From the NCBI GenBank assembly GCA_051967755.1, contig JBQDYD010000003.1, forward strand, positions 433,155 to 497,154: 64,000 bases of DNA. Direction: 5' to 3'. The notes under the pieces were generated by a model. That model searched no databases. It was not told the origin of the DNA and saw only the letters and a program-made list of their open reading frames with translations. Position numbers and translations under genes: made by a program. Source of the stretch: UBA1672 sp051967755 (GTDB lineage: Bacteria > Pseudomonadota > Alphaproteobacteria > Micavibrionales > Micavibrionaceae). Below are positions 24,442 through 32,977 of the stretch, in pieces (position 1 is the stretch's first letter; each line of letters begins with the position of its first letter).

Positions 24442-25248
24442 TTGAGGCACGGATTTGTTAAAAAAACATCGCTCTTTCTATCGTTAGTTTGTTTTATGCT
24501 TCTTTCAGTAAAGGCCTACGCAGACGAAAGCGGCGTTCCTATTCCGCCGCGCCGTCCTGATGTTCTCAATGTATCCCCCGCTTATATTCAAAAGCTAATT
24601 TCACAAAATGAGCCTGCGGCCAACCACGACGCGCATGATACGCAGCCCCTTTCTGATGATCTGGATAATGAGTTTGCATTTGATCATCCGGATACAGAGA
24701 TAACAGGCATAGAAGATACGCAGGTGACTGAAGATGCAGGCGGCGTTGCTTTGGCATTGGATGAAGATGGTTTTGTTCATGAAATCGAGCAAATAGATCA
24801 AAATATGGTTCTCGCTGTCCTTAATGAAGAAGTTGCGGTGGAGGACATTGATTTTGATTCCCCCCCTATTCCACAAAGAAAGCCTGTTATTGAGAGCAGC
24901 AAAGAAAAAGCGAACAGGAGCGAAAAGGCCTTAATCAGTTTTGCGCTTAACCCGCAACAAATTAATCTCGATCCTATGTTGAAGGAATTTCTAAATGAAT
25001 ATGCTATTGATATGTTCAGAAATGACCCGCATCTGAAAATGGAGATATTTGCGTACGCAACACCTGTTGAAAATCAAGAGTATAGCGATGTTCGGCGTGC
25101 TCTGGCGCGGGCATTAGAGGTGCGAAGCTATTTGCTTTCTTATAACATTCAAGCATCACGGTTGAAAATTAATGCCGTTGGTCAAGATCACGCGAATATG
25201 ACCGATAACCGCATTGATTTGGTATTTAAAGCAGACAAAGAAAAGTGA
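24442..25248 (+). CDS. Exported protein with OmpA-like C-terminal domain
   Basis: This protein is 268 residues from a TTG at 24442, chosen because GAGAGG lies just upstream and a signal peptide follows (FVKKTSLFLSLVCFMLLSVK, cleaved near AYADES). A Pro-rich, acidic linker (about 30-155, with IPPRRP and PIPQRKP) leads to a domain at about 165-265. That domain resembles the OmpA/MotB peptidoglycan-binding fold (SDVRRALARALEVRSYLLS and AVGQDHANMTDNRIDLVF). It probably tethers something to the cell wall; the partner is unknown. Confidence 0.75.
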   Translation: MRHGFVKKTSLFLSLVCFMLLSVKAYADESGVPIPPRRPDVLNVSPAYIQKLISQNEPAANHDAHDTQPLSDDLDNEFAFDHPDTEITGIEDTQVTEDAGGVALALDEDGFVHEIEQIDQNMVLAVLNEEVAVEDIDFDSPPIPQRKPVIESSKEKANRSEKALISFALNPQQINLDPMLKEFLNEYAIDMFRNDPHLKMEIFAYATPVENQEYSDVRRALARALEVRSYLLSYNIQASRLKINAVGQDHANMTDNRIDLVFKADKEK

Positions 25249-25308
25249 AAATATACACTTGAAAAACCTCAAGGGTGTGGAAAAAATTCGCTATAACCCT
25301 TGTATTCC

Positions 25309-25338
25309 TTGACTTTTGATGGTTTAAGGTATGCTATT
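25309..25338 (+). promoter_or_regulatory. Candidate promoter of the double DsbA-like gene
   Basis: TTGACT at 25309-25314 is followed by the AT-rich TATGCTATTA at 25330-25339. This gives a spacer of 15-18 bases depending on which hexamer is used. It lies 31 bases before the chosen start codon and after a weak hairpin downstream of the previous gene. Confidence 0.4.
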
Positions 25339-25368
25339 AGAGCATCAAGAAAAAATGGAGTACGTAAT

Positions 25369-26808
25369 ATGTCCGAATCTAAACCTGATCAGGTTAAGAA
25401 GAAGAAATCACCCGTTGGGCTAATCATTTTACTTTTGGTTATTTTGGCCGGATTAACAGGTGTCTGGGTTTATCAGAAACAAAAGCATAGTGATTATGAT
25501 GTCAACGCTGTGGCGGGTATTGATGCCGAACAAGCGTCAGATGAAACAACGCCAAAGATGACAGATGGTGCGCTGGATGTCGCGTCCTTGTCTCAGCCGC
25601 GTATTCTTGGTGATGAGAATGCTCCGTTGAAGATTGTGGAGCATAGCTCCTTTACTTGTGGAGCCTGTAAAAATTTCCATGAGAATAATTTTAAAGCCCT
25701 TAAGGCACAATATATCGACACGGGCAAAGCGTATTTAGTTTTTGATGATTTCCCAAGAAACCTTAAAGACGCGACAGTCGGCGCGATTGCACGATGTGTT
25801 CCTGATGATGCGTATTTCCGTTTTGTACAAGTTACGTTTGAAACCCAGTCTGATTGGTTTAATGATCTTGATCTGGTGAAATCAAACGCTGTTGCGGCTG
25901 GCGCGGATGCGGAGCTGATAGAGAAATGTGCCGAGAGCAAAGAATTGAAAGAAGCATTGGCAACACGGGCCAAGAATGCATTCGATAACTTTGGCGTTAA
26001 CTCTACGCCGTCACTTATATTGCCGGGTGGTGTTAAGGTGATTGGTGTCCGTCCATATGCTGAAATTGAAGCAGCAATTGAGAATGCACTTGCAGAGATT
26101 GAAAATGACAAGGTCGTTATGCCGGAGGAAGATACTCCTGCGCCGATTGAGGCTGCCGCAGGTGAGGAAACGGTTGATGATGCTTCTGCAGATGAAAATA
26201 CCGCGGACGAAGATGAATCGACTGAAGATAGTGTTGCCATCGAAGAAAAAGAAAGCAAGGCATTTGATGTACAACAAGCATCGACACCGCGCATTTTGGG
26301 CGATAAAAATGCTCCTGTAAAAATCGTAGAGCATAGCTCTTTCACATGCCCGCATTGTGCACATTTTCACAGCGACACTTATCACAAGCTTAAGGCTGAT
26401 TATATCGACACCGGTAAGGCCTATTTGGTGTTTGATGATTTTCCATTAAAGGGTGCTGATGTTGTTGTGGGTGCGCTGGCGCGTTGTGTTCCTGAATCAT
26501 CGTACTTTAAATTTGTTGAGTTTGTTTTCAAAGACCAGCAGCAATGGATGGCCAATCCGAAGTTTGTTGATTATCTAAAACAAAACGCACAGTTGATGGG
26601 CGCCAGTGATGCTGAGCTTCAGAAATGCTTGGATAGTCAGGAACTGCAGCAGGCAATTGCACTGCGTGGCCATAATGCCTATGAAAATAAAGGCGTAAAA
26701 GGAACACCATCTTTGATTATTAATGATGGCACGCCTGTTAATGCGCTTATCCCTTATACGGATATAAAGAAAATCATAGACGAAGAATTACAGAAAGCCG
26801 CGGAATAA
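25369..26808 (+). CDS. Membrane-anchored protein with two DsbA-like thioredoxin domains
   Basis: This protein is 479 residues from the ATG at 25369, chosen for GGAG 8 bases upstream; an in-frame ATG at 25300 would add 23 residues overlapping the promoter. An N-terminal anchor (about residues 17-37) follows a Lys cluster. DsbA-like domain 1 has CGAC at 97-100 and domain 2 has CPHC at 327-330. The domains share IVEHSSFTC, IDTGKAYLVFDDFP and a C-terminal TPSL-cis-Pro block, so they arose by tandem duplication. A long acidic linker (about 248-300) separates them. It probably handles periplasmic disulfides. smc follows, as for dsbA in many alphaproteobacteria. Confidence 0.88.
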   Translation: MSESKPDQVKKKKSPVGLIILLLVILAGLTGVWVYQKQKHSDYDVNAVAGIDAEQASDETTPKMTDGALDVASLSQPRILGDENAPLKIVEHSSFTCGACKNFHENNFKALKAQYIDTGKAYLVFDDFPRNLKDATVGAIARCVPDDAYFRFVQVTFETQSDWFNDLDLVKSNAVAAGADAELIEKCAESKELKEALATRAKNAFDNFGVNSTPSLILPGGVKVIGVRPYAEIEAAIENALAEIENDKVVMPEEDTPAPIEAAAGEETVDDASADENTADEDESTEDSVAIEEKESKAFDVQQASTPRILGDKNAPVKIVEHSSFTCPHCAHFHSDTYHKLKADYIDTGKAYLVFDDFPLKGADVVVGALARCVPESSYFKFVEFVFKDQQQWMANPKFVDYLKQNAQLMGASDAELQKCLDSQELQQAIALRGHNAYENKGVKGTPSLIINDGTPVNALIPYTDIKKIIDEELQKAAE

Positions 26809-26826
26809 CTCCGCGTCTTTTTATAT
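26799..26826 (+). terminator. Terminator at the end of the double DsbA-like gene
   Basis: CGCGGA (26799-26804) and TCCGCG (26810-26815) pair around ATAAC, which contains the gene's TAA stop codon. TCTTTTTATATTT follows. It would partly separate this gene from smc, 40 bases downstream. Confidence 0.75.
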
Positions 26827-26848
26827 TTGATGAGAGTAACTTTGATTA

Positions 26849-29800
26849 ATGATCCAATTTACCAAACTACGACTTCATGGATTTAAATCCTTTGTCGACA
26901 AAGCGGATTTGGAAATTGGCCCGGGCCTGAATGGCATTGTCGGGCCTAATGGTTGTGGTAAATCAAATCTTGTCGAAGCACTTCGTTGGATAATGGGGGA
27001 AAGTTCCGCTAAGCGCATGCGCGGCGGCGGTATGGAGGACGTGATCTTTGCCGGTACGGATAGACGTAGTCCACGTAATTTCGCCGAAGTTTCATTGCTC
27101 TTAGATAATACAACGCGGATGGCGCCTGCGACTTATAACAATACTGATGAATTGGAAATCAGCCGTAAGATTGAGAAAGACAAAGGTTCCGGCTATCGTA
27201 TAAACGGCAAGTCCGTTCGTGCCCGCGATGTGCAGATGCTTTTTGCGGATACGATCACGGGTGCAAACTCCCCTTCTATGGTGTCACAGGGCCGCGTTAC
27301 ACGCATGATTAATTCCAAACCGCAAGAGCGTCGTCTCGTTCTTGAGGAGTCAGCAGGTATTGCAGGCCTTTATGCGCGCCGTCATGAGGCGGAATTACGA
27401 TTGAAAGGTGCGGATGCAAATCTTGTTCGTGTCGAAGATATTGTCGGCAGTATGGAAAGCCGCCTAAACAGTCTAAAGCGTCAATCAAGGCAGGCCATGC
27501 GGTATAAAAATATCAGTGCCGAGATTCGCCAGTTAGAATTAGCGGTCACATATCTGGAATGGCTGGCATTGATCCATAAACAACGCGAGCACAAAACCAC
27601 GTTTGCAGAGCTTGAATCTGCTGTGGCTCAGAAATTAACAACCGTAAGTCAGCTGACGAAAACGCAGAATACACAAATAGAAGAATTGCCACCTCTCCGT
27701 AAGGCAGAAGCAGAAATTTCAGCTACTCTTCAGAAGCATAAGCTTGATTTCCAACGTTTTGAAGATGAGTTAGCACGTTATAAAAATGATTTAGCGGATA
27801 CCAAAACGCAGTTAGAGCAAACACAAACTGATAAAGCGCATGAGCAAGAAACACTGGATGAGACATCTAAATTGCTTTCAAAGGTTGAGGGTGAATATGA
27901 GGTTTTGATCCAAGAACAAGAGCAAGATGAGGTTCTTGATTCTGAAAAAAGCAATAAAGCCGACGCATTGAAAGATGAGTTAACAAAGCTGGAGGAAAAG
28001 TACAGCGCCCTTAAAGAAGATGCGACAGCTAATAGTGTTCGCTTGGAAAGCCTCAAGAACCAGGTAGAGCGTCATCATACACAAAAAGAATTATTAGAAG
28101 ATCGATTGAAAACTTTGACTGATGACTTGTCTGCATGTCACGTGGATGAAGGCATTGTCACTAAAATCAGTCAGATTGAGACGGAACTCACAGCTCTCGA
28201 CGAAGAAATCGATGCGCTTCATGTGCAAAAAAATGAAAACATTGATGCATTGCAGGTTTCAGAGACCAGTATTGATGCCTTACGTCAGATCGCCTCAGAA
28301 AAGGAAAAGCAGCACACGCATATTTGCGCTGAAATCTCTGTTCTCGATAATTTCTTTAGCGAAGATGACAGCACCAGTGTTTCTGTTTTGGGTGAGGTCA
28401 AGGCGAAGGCAGGATTTGAAAAGGCCTTATCGAGGGCCTTGGGTGATTCATTATTGGCGTCATTGGATTCTAATGCCCCGACTTTTTGGAAAAAGGTGAA
28501 TATTGATTCTGAGAGCGTGTTTCCAGAAGACGTAAAGCCAATGATTACATATGTTCAGGCGCCTGAGGAACTGCATCTTGCTTTATCTTTTATCGGGTAT
28601 GTTGAAACGGATGAAGATGGCCAACGTTTAAGTGCACAACTAAAACCCGGACAATCCCTTGTGTCGGCTGAGGGTGCGTATTGGCGTTGGGACGGGTATT
28701 ACATTCAAGATAGCGCCACAGACAGGCATGCGGTTTATTTAGAGCAGAAAAACAAACAAGAGCATCTAAATCAACAAAGGGAAACTATCTCCGCTGAGCT
28801 TATTACTGCGCAAGATGCTCTTAAGGCTGCGCTGGATGACCGCGCATCATTAAAAGGACAGCAAGCAACATGTTTGGAAACTATCTCCGACAAAGAGCGT
28901 TTGCGTGCTTCTAAGAAGTCTGAACTTCAGGATCTTAAAGATAGTATCATTCACACCGAAGCGAACAAAAAGCGTTATGAAGAGCAAATTCAAAGTGTAG
29001 AAGAGGATTTGAAGGCGCTTGTAGAGGTTTTGAAATCAGATGAATCTGCGTATGAAGCGACGCTGAGTGTGATGAATTCTGATAATAATAGCGAAGATGT
29101 TATTGCCAAGGTAAAAGCGCAATTAGAGCAAACGAAAGAACTTTATCGTGAAGCTGTGCGTGATTTTGATTTATTCGTACAGGCACGTAACACCAGAAGA
29201 GCTCGTATTCAGGCCATCGCAGATGAAAGATTATCCTTAAAAAACAGAAATATTCGTGCGAAAGAATATCTCAAAGAACTTTCAGGAAGGTTTGAGCAAC
29301 TCACTGAAAAATTTGAGAGTTTAAAAAATAACCCGATATCTGTATCAGGTAGCAATCAAGAAATGCTCGATAAGATTAATGAGCTTGAACATCAAAAAAA
29401 TGCTGCAACTGAAAAACTGGCAGCGTGTGAGCAGGAAGTTTCTGTCACCTCAAAAGCGTTGAAGGAAGCAGAATCTGTACTTGGTGAGGCACGTGAGAAA
29501 CGCGCACATGCACAGGCATTGTTGGCGGCTGTGAATGATCAAATTTCTGAAATGGAAGAAAAGATTGTCGGCAAGCATAATATGCCTGCAAAAGATTTGA
29601 TAAATCAGATCGATAAAAGCCTTATTGATTATACGCCGCAAGATTTGCCAAAGCTCAAAAAAGATTATGAGAAGAGTTTACAAGCACGTAATGCGATGGG
29701 TGCTGTAAACTTGCGTGCTGAGGAAGAAGCGCTGGAGCTTGAAAAAGAATTTGGTGGCTTGTTGCATGAACGTAATGATTTAAATCAAGCAATAGAAGAG

Positions 29801-30328
29801 CTTCGCGGCGGCATTAATAAAATTAACAAAGAGGCACGTGAGCGGCTATTGGTTGCGTTTGATACGGTCAATGCGCATTTTCAGGATTTATTCGTTCGCT
29901 TATTCGGTGGTGGTAAAGCGCACCTGAAGTTGGTTGATTCGGATGACCCGTTAGGGGCGGGTCTGGAAATATTCGCCCAACCTCCCGGAAAGGCGTTGCA
30001 ATCATTATCTTTAATGTCCGGTGGAGAGCAAACGCTGGCTTCTATTGCGCTAATCTTCGGTATGTTTTTAACAAACCCCTCCCCTATATGTGTTTTGGAC
30101 GAAATCGATGCGGCGCTTGATGATGCTAACGTTGATCGGGTTTGTGATCTGCTAGAAGAAATTGCAGAGCGCGGAGAAACACGTTTTCTTGTTGTTACGC
30201 ACCATCGCCTGACGATGGCACGCATGGATCGCCTATATGGTGTGACAATGTCGGAAAAAGGCGTATCGCAACTTGTATCGGTTGACCTTCAGAAGTCTTT
30301 TGATTTCATAGATCAGAAAGTGGCTTAA
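26849..30328 (+). CDS. smc: Chromosome segregation protein SMC
   Basis: SMC dimerises and, with ScpA/ScpB, loops and segregates DNA. The 1159-residue protein has the N-terminal Walker A GPNGCGKSN near residue 33. Long coiled-coil arms (about 165-500 and 660-1010) flank a hinge near 500-650. The C-terminal ABC signature LMSGGEQTL and Walker B CVLDEIDAALDDANVDR complete the head. The length is normal. AtpI follows 3 bases after the stop. Confidence 0.97.
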   Translation: MIQFTKLRLHGFKSFVDKADLEIGPGLNGIVGPNGCGKSNLVEALRWIMGESSAKRMRGGGMEDVIFAGTDRRSPRNFAEVSLLLDNTTRMAPATYNNTDELEISRKIEKDKGSGYRINGKSVRARDVQMLFADTITGANSPSMVSQGRVTRMINSKPQERRLVLEESAGIAGLYARRHEAELRLKGADANLVRVEDIVGSMESRLNSLKRQSRQAMRYKNISAEIRQLELAVTYLEWLALIHKQREHKTTFAELESAVAQKLTTVSQLTKTQNTQIEELPPLRKAEAEISATLQKHKLDFQRFEDELARYKNDLADTKTQLEQTQTDKAHEQETLDETSKLLSKVEGEYEVLIQEQEQDEVLDSEKSNKADALKDELTKLEEKYSALKEDATANSVRLESLKNQVERHHTQKELLEDRLKTLTDDLSACHVDEGIVTKISQIETELTALDEEIDALHVQKNENIDALQVSETSIDALRQIASEKEKQHTHICAEISVLDNFFSEDDSTSVSVLGEVKAKAGFEKALSRALGDSLLASLDSNAPTFWKKVNIDSESVFPEDVKPMITYVQAPEELHLALSFIGYVETDEDGQRLSAQLKPGQSLVSAEGAYWRWDGYYIQDSATDRHAVYLEQKNKQEHLNQQRETISAELITAQDALKAALDDRASLKGQQATCLETISDKERLRASKKSELQDLKDSIIHTEANKKRYEEQIQSVEEDLKALVEVLKSDESAYEATLSVMNSDNNSEDVIAKVKAQLEQTKELYREAVRDFDLFVQARNTRRARIQAIADERLSLKNRNIRAKEYLKELSGRFEQLTEKFESLKNNPISVSGSNQEMLDKINELEHQKNAATEKLAACEQEVSVTSKALKEAESVLGEAREKRAHAQALLAAVNDQISEMEEKIVGKHNMPAKDLINQIDKSLIDYTPQDLPKLKKDYEKSLQARNAMGAVNLRAEEEALELEKEFGGLLHERNDLNQAIEELRGGINKINKEARERLLVAFDTVNAHFQDLFVRLFGGGKAHLKLVDSDDPLGAGLEIFAQPPGKALQSLSLMSGGEQTLASIALIFGMFLTNPSPICVLDEIDAALDDANVDRVCDLLEEIAERGETRFLVVTHHRLTMARMDRLYGVTMSEKGVSQLVSVDLQKSFDFIDQKVA

Positions 30329-30331
30329 AGA

Positions 30332-30643
30332 ATGGCTGACGAATATGAAGAGCAGGTAAAGAAAAAAGTTGCCTCACTGGATGAACGCATCAAAGCCGCG
30401 CGCACAGATCAGGAAGAATATGAAGTTCAGCAATATGGCGTGTCTGCCGATGAATCTGATGCCGAAAAACGTGGGAAAAGAGCCGCGGGAGAGTTCTTAG
30501 CAAGCGTAATAGCTGGCTTCATTTTAGGCTATGTTATTGATAAGTATGCAGGCACAGCTCCTGCAGGTTTATTCATTTTTATGATACTGGGCTTTGTCAG
30601 CGGTGTGATGAGAGCAAACACCGTAACAAAAAAAAATGAATAA
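30332..30643 (+). CDS. atpI: ATP synthase assembly/accessory protein AtpI
   Basis: This 103-residue protein has an N-terminal coiled, charged half (about 1-50) and two membrane segments (about 55-75 and 80-97) of the AtpI type (FLASVIAGFILGYVIDKY). AtpI helps assemble the c-ring and precedes atpB in F0 operons, as here. It lies 3 bases after smc, so it may be transcribed from the smc side; a separate promoter appears before atpB. Confidence 0.85.
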   Translation: MADEYEEQVKKKVASLDERIKAARTDQEEYEVQQYGVSADESDAEKRGKRAAGEFLASVIAGFILGYVIDKYAGTAPAGLFIFMILGFVSGVMRANTVTKKNE

Positions 30644-30658
30644 GTGCGCAAATGCCCA

Positions 30659-30687
30659 TTGATTAACGGTTTTAAATACGCTACAAC
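30659..30687 (+). promoter_or_regulatory. Candidate promoter for the atpB-E-F'-F genes
   Basis: TTGATT at 30659-30664, a 17-base spacer and TACAAC at 30682-30687 match a sigma70 promoter in 4-5 of 6 positions each. It sits in the 85-base gap between atpI and atpB. Confidence 0.45.
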
Positions 30688-30728
30688 CATGAAAATTTTA
30701 AATAAGTAGAGTAACGGAGAGAAAAAGA

Positions 30729-31475
30729 GTGGCCGGTCCTATTGATCAATTTGTAATTAAGCCAATCGCTGAAATTGAGTTTTCAGGTTATGACGTGTCT
30801 TTTACAAACTCCTCTTTGTGGATGGTTATTGGCGCCGTTGTCTCTGTTATTTTCTTAACATACGGTATGCGTAAGGCGGCTATGGTTCCCGGTCGTTTTC
30901 AGATGGCTGTTGAAATTCTTTATGAATTTGTAAGTAAGATGGTTAATGAAAACATCGGTAAAAAAGGAAGGCCGTACTTTCCTTTCATCTTTACGCTGTT
31001 CATGTTTATTTTGATGGGTAATGTCTTGGGACTGTTACCCTATTCTTTTACCTACACATCACACCTTATTGTTACAATCGCCTTGGCATTGTTGATTTTT
31101 GTGATGTCTATCGGGTTTGGTGTTTATAACCACGGGCTTAAATTCTTCACATTATTTTTGCCTGCGGGTGTTCCATGGTGGTTGGTTCCGTTTGTGGTGC
31201 CGTTGGAATTAATTTCGTTTTCTGTGCGCCCTCTTACACATTCAGTTCGTCTTTTTGCGAACATGATGGCCGGGCACATGATTTTAAAAATTGTCATCGG
31301 GTTTGCGATTAGTGCAGCAAGCTTAGGTGGTTTGTGGGTTGTCTTGGGTGCTTTCCCTGCTTTCTTCAATGTTGTTATGATGTTGTTTGAGCTTTTGGTG
31401 GCAGGTATTCAGGCTTATGTTTTCGCGATATTGGCATGTGTTTATTTAAAAGATAGTGTTGAACTTCATCACTAA
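30729..31475 (+). CDS. atpB: ATP synthase F0 subunit a
   Basis: This 248-residue polytopic protein starts at GTG 30729 with GGAG upstream. The essential arginine lies in the helix LISFSVRPLTHSVRLFANMMAGH near residues 164-182. The final helix VAGIQAYVFAILACVYL is also typical. It forms the proton half-channels next to the c-ring. The length is normal for alphaproteobacteria. Confidence 0.97.
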   Translation: MAGPIDQFVIKPIAEIEFSGYDVSFTNSSLWMVIGAVVSVIFLTYGMRKAAMVPGRFQMAVEILYEFVSKMVNENIGKKGRPYFPFIFTLFMFILMGNVLGLLPYSFTYTSHLIVTIALALLIFVMSIGFGVYNHGLKFFTLFLPAGVPWWLVPFVVPLELISFSVRPLTHSVRLFANMMAGHMILKIVIGFAISAASLGGLWVVLGAFPAFFNVVMMLFELLVAGIQAYVFAILACVYLKDSVELHH

Positions 31476-31535
31476 CTATGTAATATCGCGGGTGTTTAAA
31501 GTGTTGTTTAACAATAGTAAAAAGGAAATATCAAA

Positions 31536-31760
31536 ATGGAATTAGATGCTGCAAAAGCTATCGCTGGTGGTTTAGTTGCTTTACCTGCTCTGGGTTCGGC
31601 CCTTGGTTTGGGTATGTACTTCACGGCTTACAACAATGCAATCGCACGTAACCCTGAAACAAAGAAGATGCTTGATGAAAAGTTCTTCATGGTTGTTGCG
31701 TTCGTAGAAGCCTTGGGTATTATTCCTATTGGTCTTGCAGCATACATTCTTGCTGGCTAA
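31536..31760 (+). CDS. atpE: ATP synthase F0 subunit c
   Basis: This 74-residue hairpin of two membrane helices has the Gly-rich packing motif GSALGLGM near 20-27 and the polar loop ARNPET near 37-42. The ion-carrying carboxylate is Glu58 (FVEALGII). I do not see the extra hydroxyl and Gln ligands typical of Na+-binding c-rings, so H+ coupling is expected. Confidence 0.97.
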   Translation: MELDAAKAIAGGLVALPALGSALGLGMYFTAYNNAIARNPETKKMLDEKFFMVVAFVEALGIIPIGLAAYILAG

Positions 31761-31807
31761 TAACTACTGACCAATTAATAGTAGTTACTAAATAGTAAGG
31801 AAGACCT

Positions 31808-32443
31808 ATGCTGAAGAAATTATTCGCTTCTACATTTTTGATATTTGTATATTCCGCTCAGGCTATCGCAGCTAGTGACGGTCATGACAGTCATGGATCT
31901 TCACACCATGGTGATGCTCATCATGGTTCCAGTGGAGGTCTTCCTCAACTAGATCCTTCATCATACCCAAGTCAAATATTTTGGTTGGTTGTGGTGTTTG
32001 TCCTTATGTACTTTTTCTTTGCGAAGAAGTCACTTCCTGAGATATCAGGCACAATAGAAAAAAGATCAGAGCGTATTACCAATGATCTTGATTCTGCTGA
32101 ACGCCTTAAGGAGGAAGTTTCATCTGTGCAAACTTCATATGAAGACAGCTTAAAGGGTGCCCGTGAGGAATCCTCTGCCCTGTTTGCGCAAATGGAAAAA
32201 GATATTAAGGAAAAATCAGAGAAGCTTTCATCCGACTTCCAAGATGAATCTACGAAGCAAATTCGTGACTTGGAAAAGGAAATTGAAAATGCTCGTAAGG
32301 TCGCGATGGAAGAAATGGCTGATGTCGCTGCAGAAGTTGCAAAAGACTCTGCTGCAAAGATCATCGGTGTAGAAGTAGACCTTAAATATGCGAAGTCAGT
32401 TGTTGATTCGCTTGTTGATGAAACTGTAAAGAAGGCCGCTTAG
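31808..32443 (+). CDS. atpG: ATP synthase F0 subunit b'
   Basis: This 211-residue protein is the b' stalk subunit found in alphaproteobacteria and cyanobacteria. It begins with a signal-like hydrophobic segment (about 4-20), then a His/Gly/Ser-rich stretch (about 25-44, with repeated HG and HH). The true membrane anchor (IFWLVVVFVLMYFFFAKK, near 58-75) follows, then a long charged coiled coil. It pairs with the adjacent b subunit to form the peripheral stalk. The His-rich segment would face the periplasm. This subunit is named AtpG or AtpX depending on the species. Confidence 0.9.
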   Translation: MLKKLFASTFLIFVYSAQAIAASDGHDSHGSSHHGDAHHGSSGGLPQLDPSSYPSQIFWLVVVFVLMYFFFAKKSLPEISGTIEKRSERITNDLDSAERLKEEVSSVQTSYEDSLKGAREESSALFAQMEKDIKEKSEKLSSDFQDESTKQIRDLEKEIENARKVAMEEMADVAAEVAKDSAAKIIGVEVDLKYAKSVVDSLVDETVKKAA

Positions 32444-32452
32444 GGTAATATT

Positions 32453-32953
32453 ATGGAACTTTTGTCTGATCCTCATCATGCTAGCCATATTTGGTATACA
32501 ATCTCATTTGTGATTTTTGCCGGTATATTGGTTAAATTCGGTGTACCTGCATTTAACAAAATGCTTGATGGTCGCATTGAGCAGATCAAAAAAGATCTTG
32601 AAGAAGCAGAGAATCTTCGTATCGAAGCGCAAGAAATGTTAGCGCAATATCAGCGCAAACACAGAGATGCCGTACAAGAGTCCGAAACAATCATCAAGAA
32701 TGCCCGTGAAAGTGCACGTCAATTTAAGGATAAGGCGGAAGCTGACTTAAATGACATGATGGAACGTCGTGAGCATCAACTTCAGGAGCGTTTAGAGCGC
32801 ATGAAGCAAAATGCAATCAATGAAATCCAAGAGCACGCAGCCGGCCTTGCTATGAGTGCAACCAGACATATCATTACTGAAAAACTTGACAAAAAGGCTA
32901 AGGCGAAGTTAGTTGATGAGGCAATTGGCAATATTGAAGCCAATATTCATTAA
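32453..32953 (+). CDS. atpF: ATP synthase F0 subunit b
   Basis: This 166-residue protein has one N-terminal membrane helix (about 12-30, IWYTISFVIFAGILVKFG) and a coiled coil to the end. It is the second peripheral-stalk subunit, lying 9 bases after b'. The F1 genes (atpHAGDC) are not in this window, so F0 and F1 are in separate loci, as is usual in alphaproteobacteria. Confidence 0.93.
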   Translation: MELLSDPHHASHIWYTISFVIFAGILVKFGVPAFNKMLDGRIEQIKKDLEEAENLRIEAQEMLAQYQRKHRDAVQESETIIKNARESARQFKDKAEADLNDMMERREHQLQERLERMKQNAINEIQEHAAGLAMSATRHIITEKLDKKAKAKLVDEAIGNIEANIH

Positions 32954-32977
32954 CCCTTATCTTACGAATAGCATGTC

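Noticed and set aside
25593..26345. 250-codon open frame opposite the double DsbA-like gene
   Set aside because: The Ser/Ala-rich translation is the mirror of the acidic linker and thioredoxin domains; it is a shadow of the coding strand.
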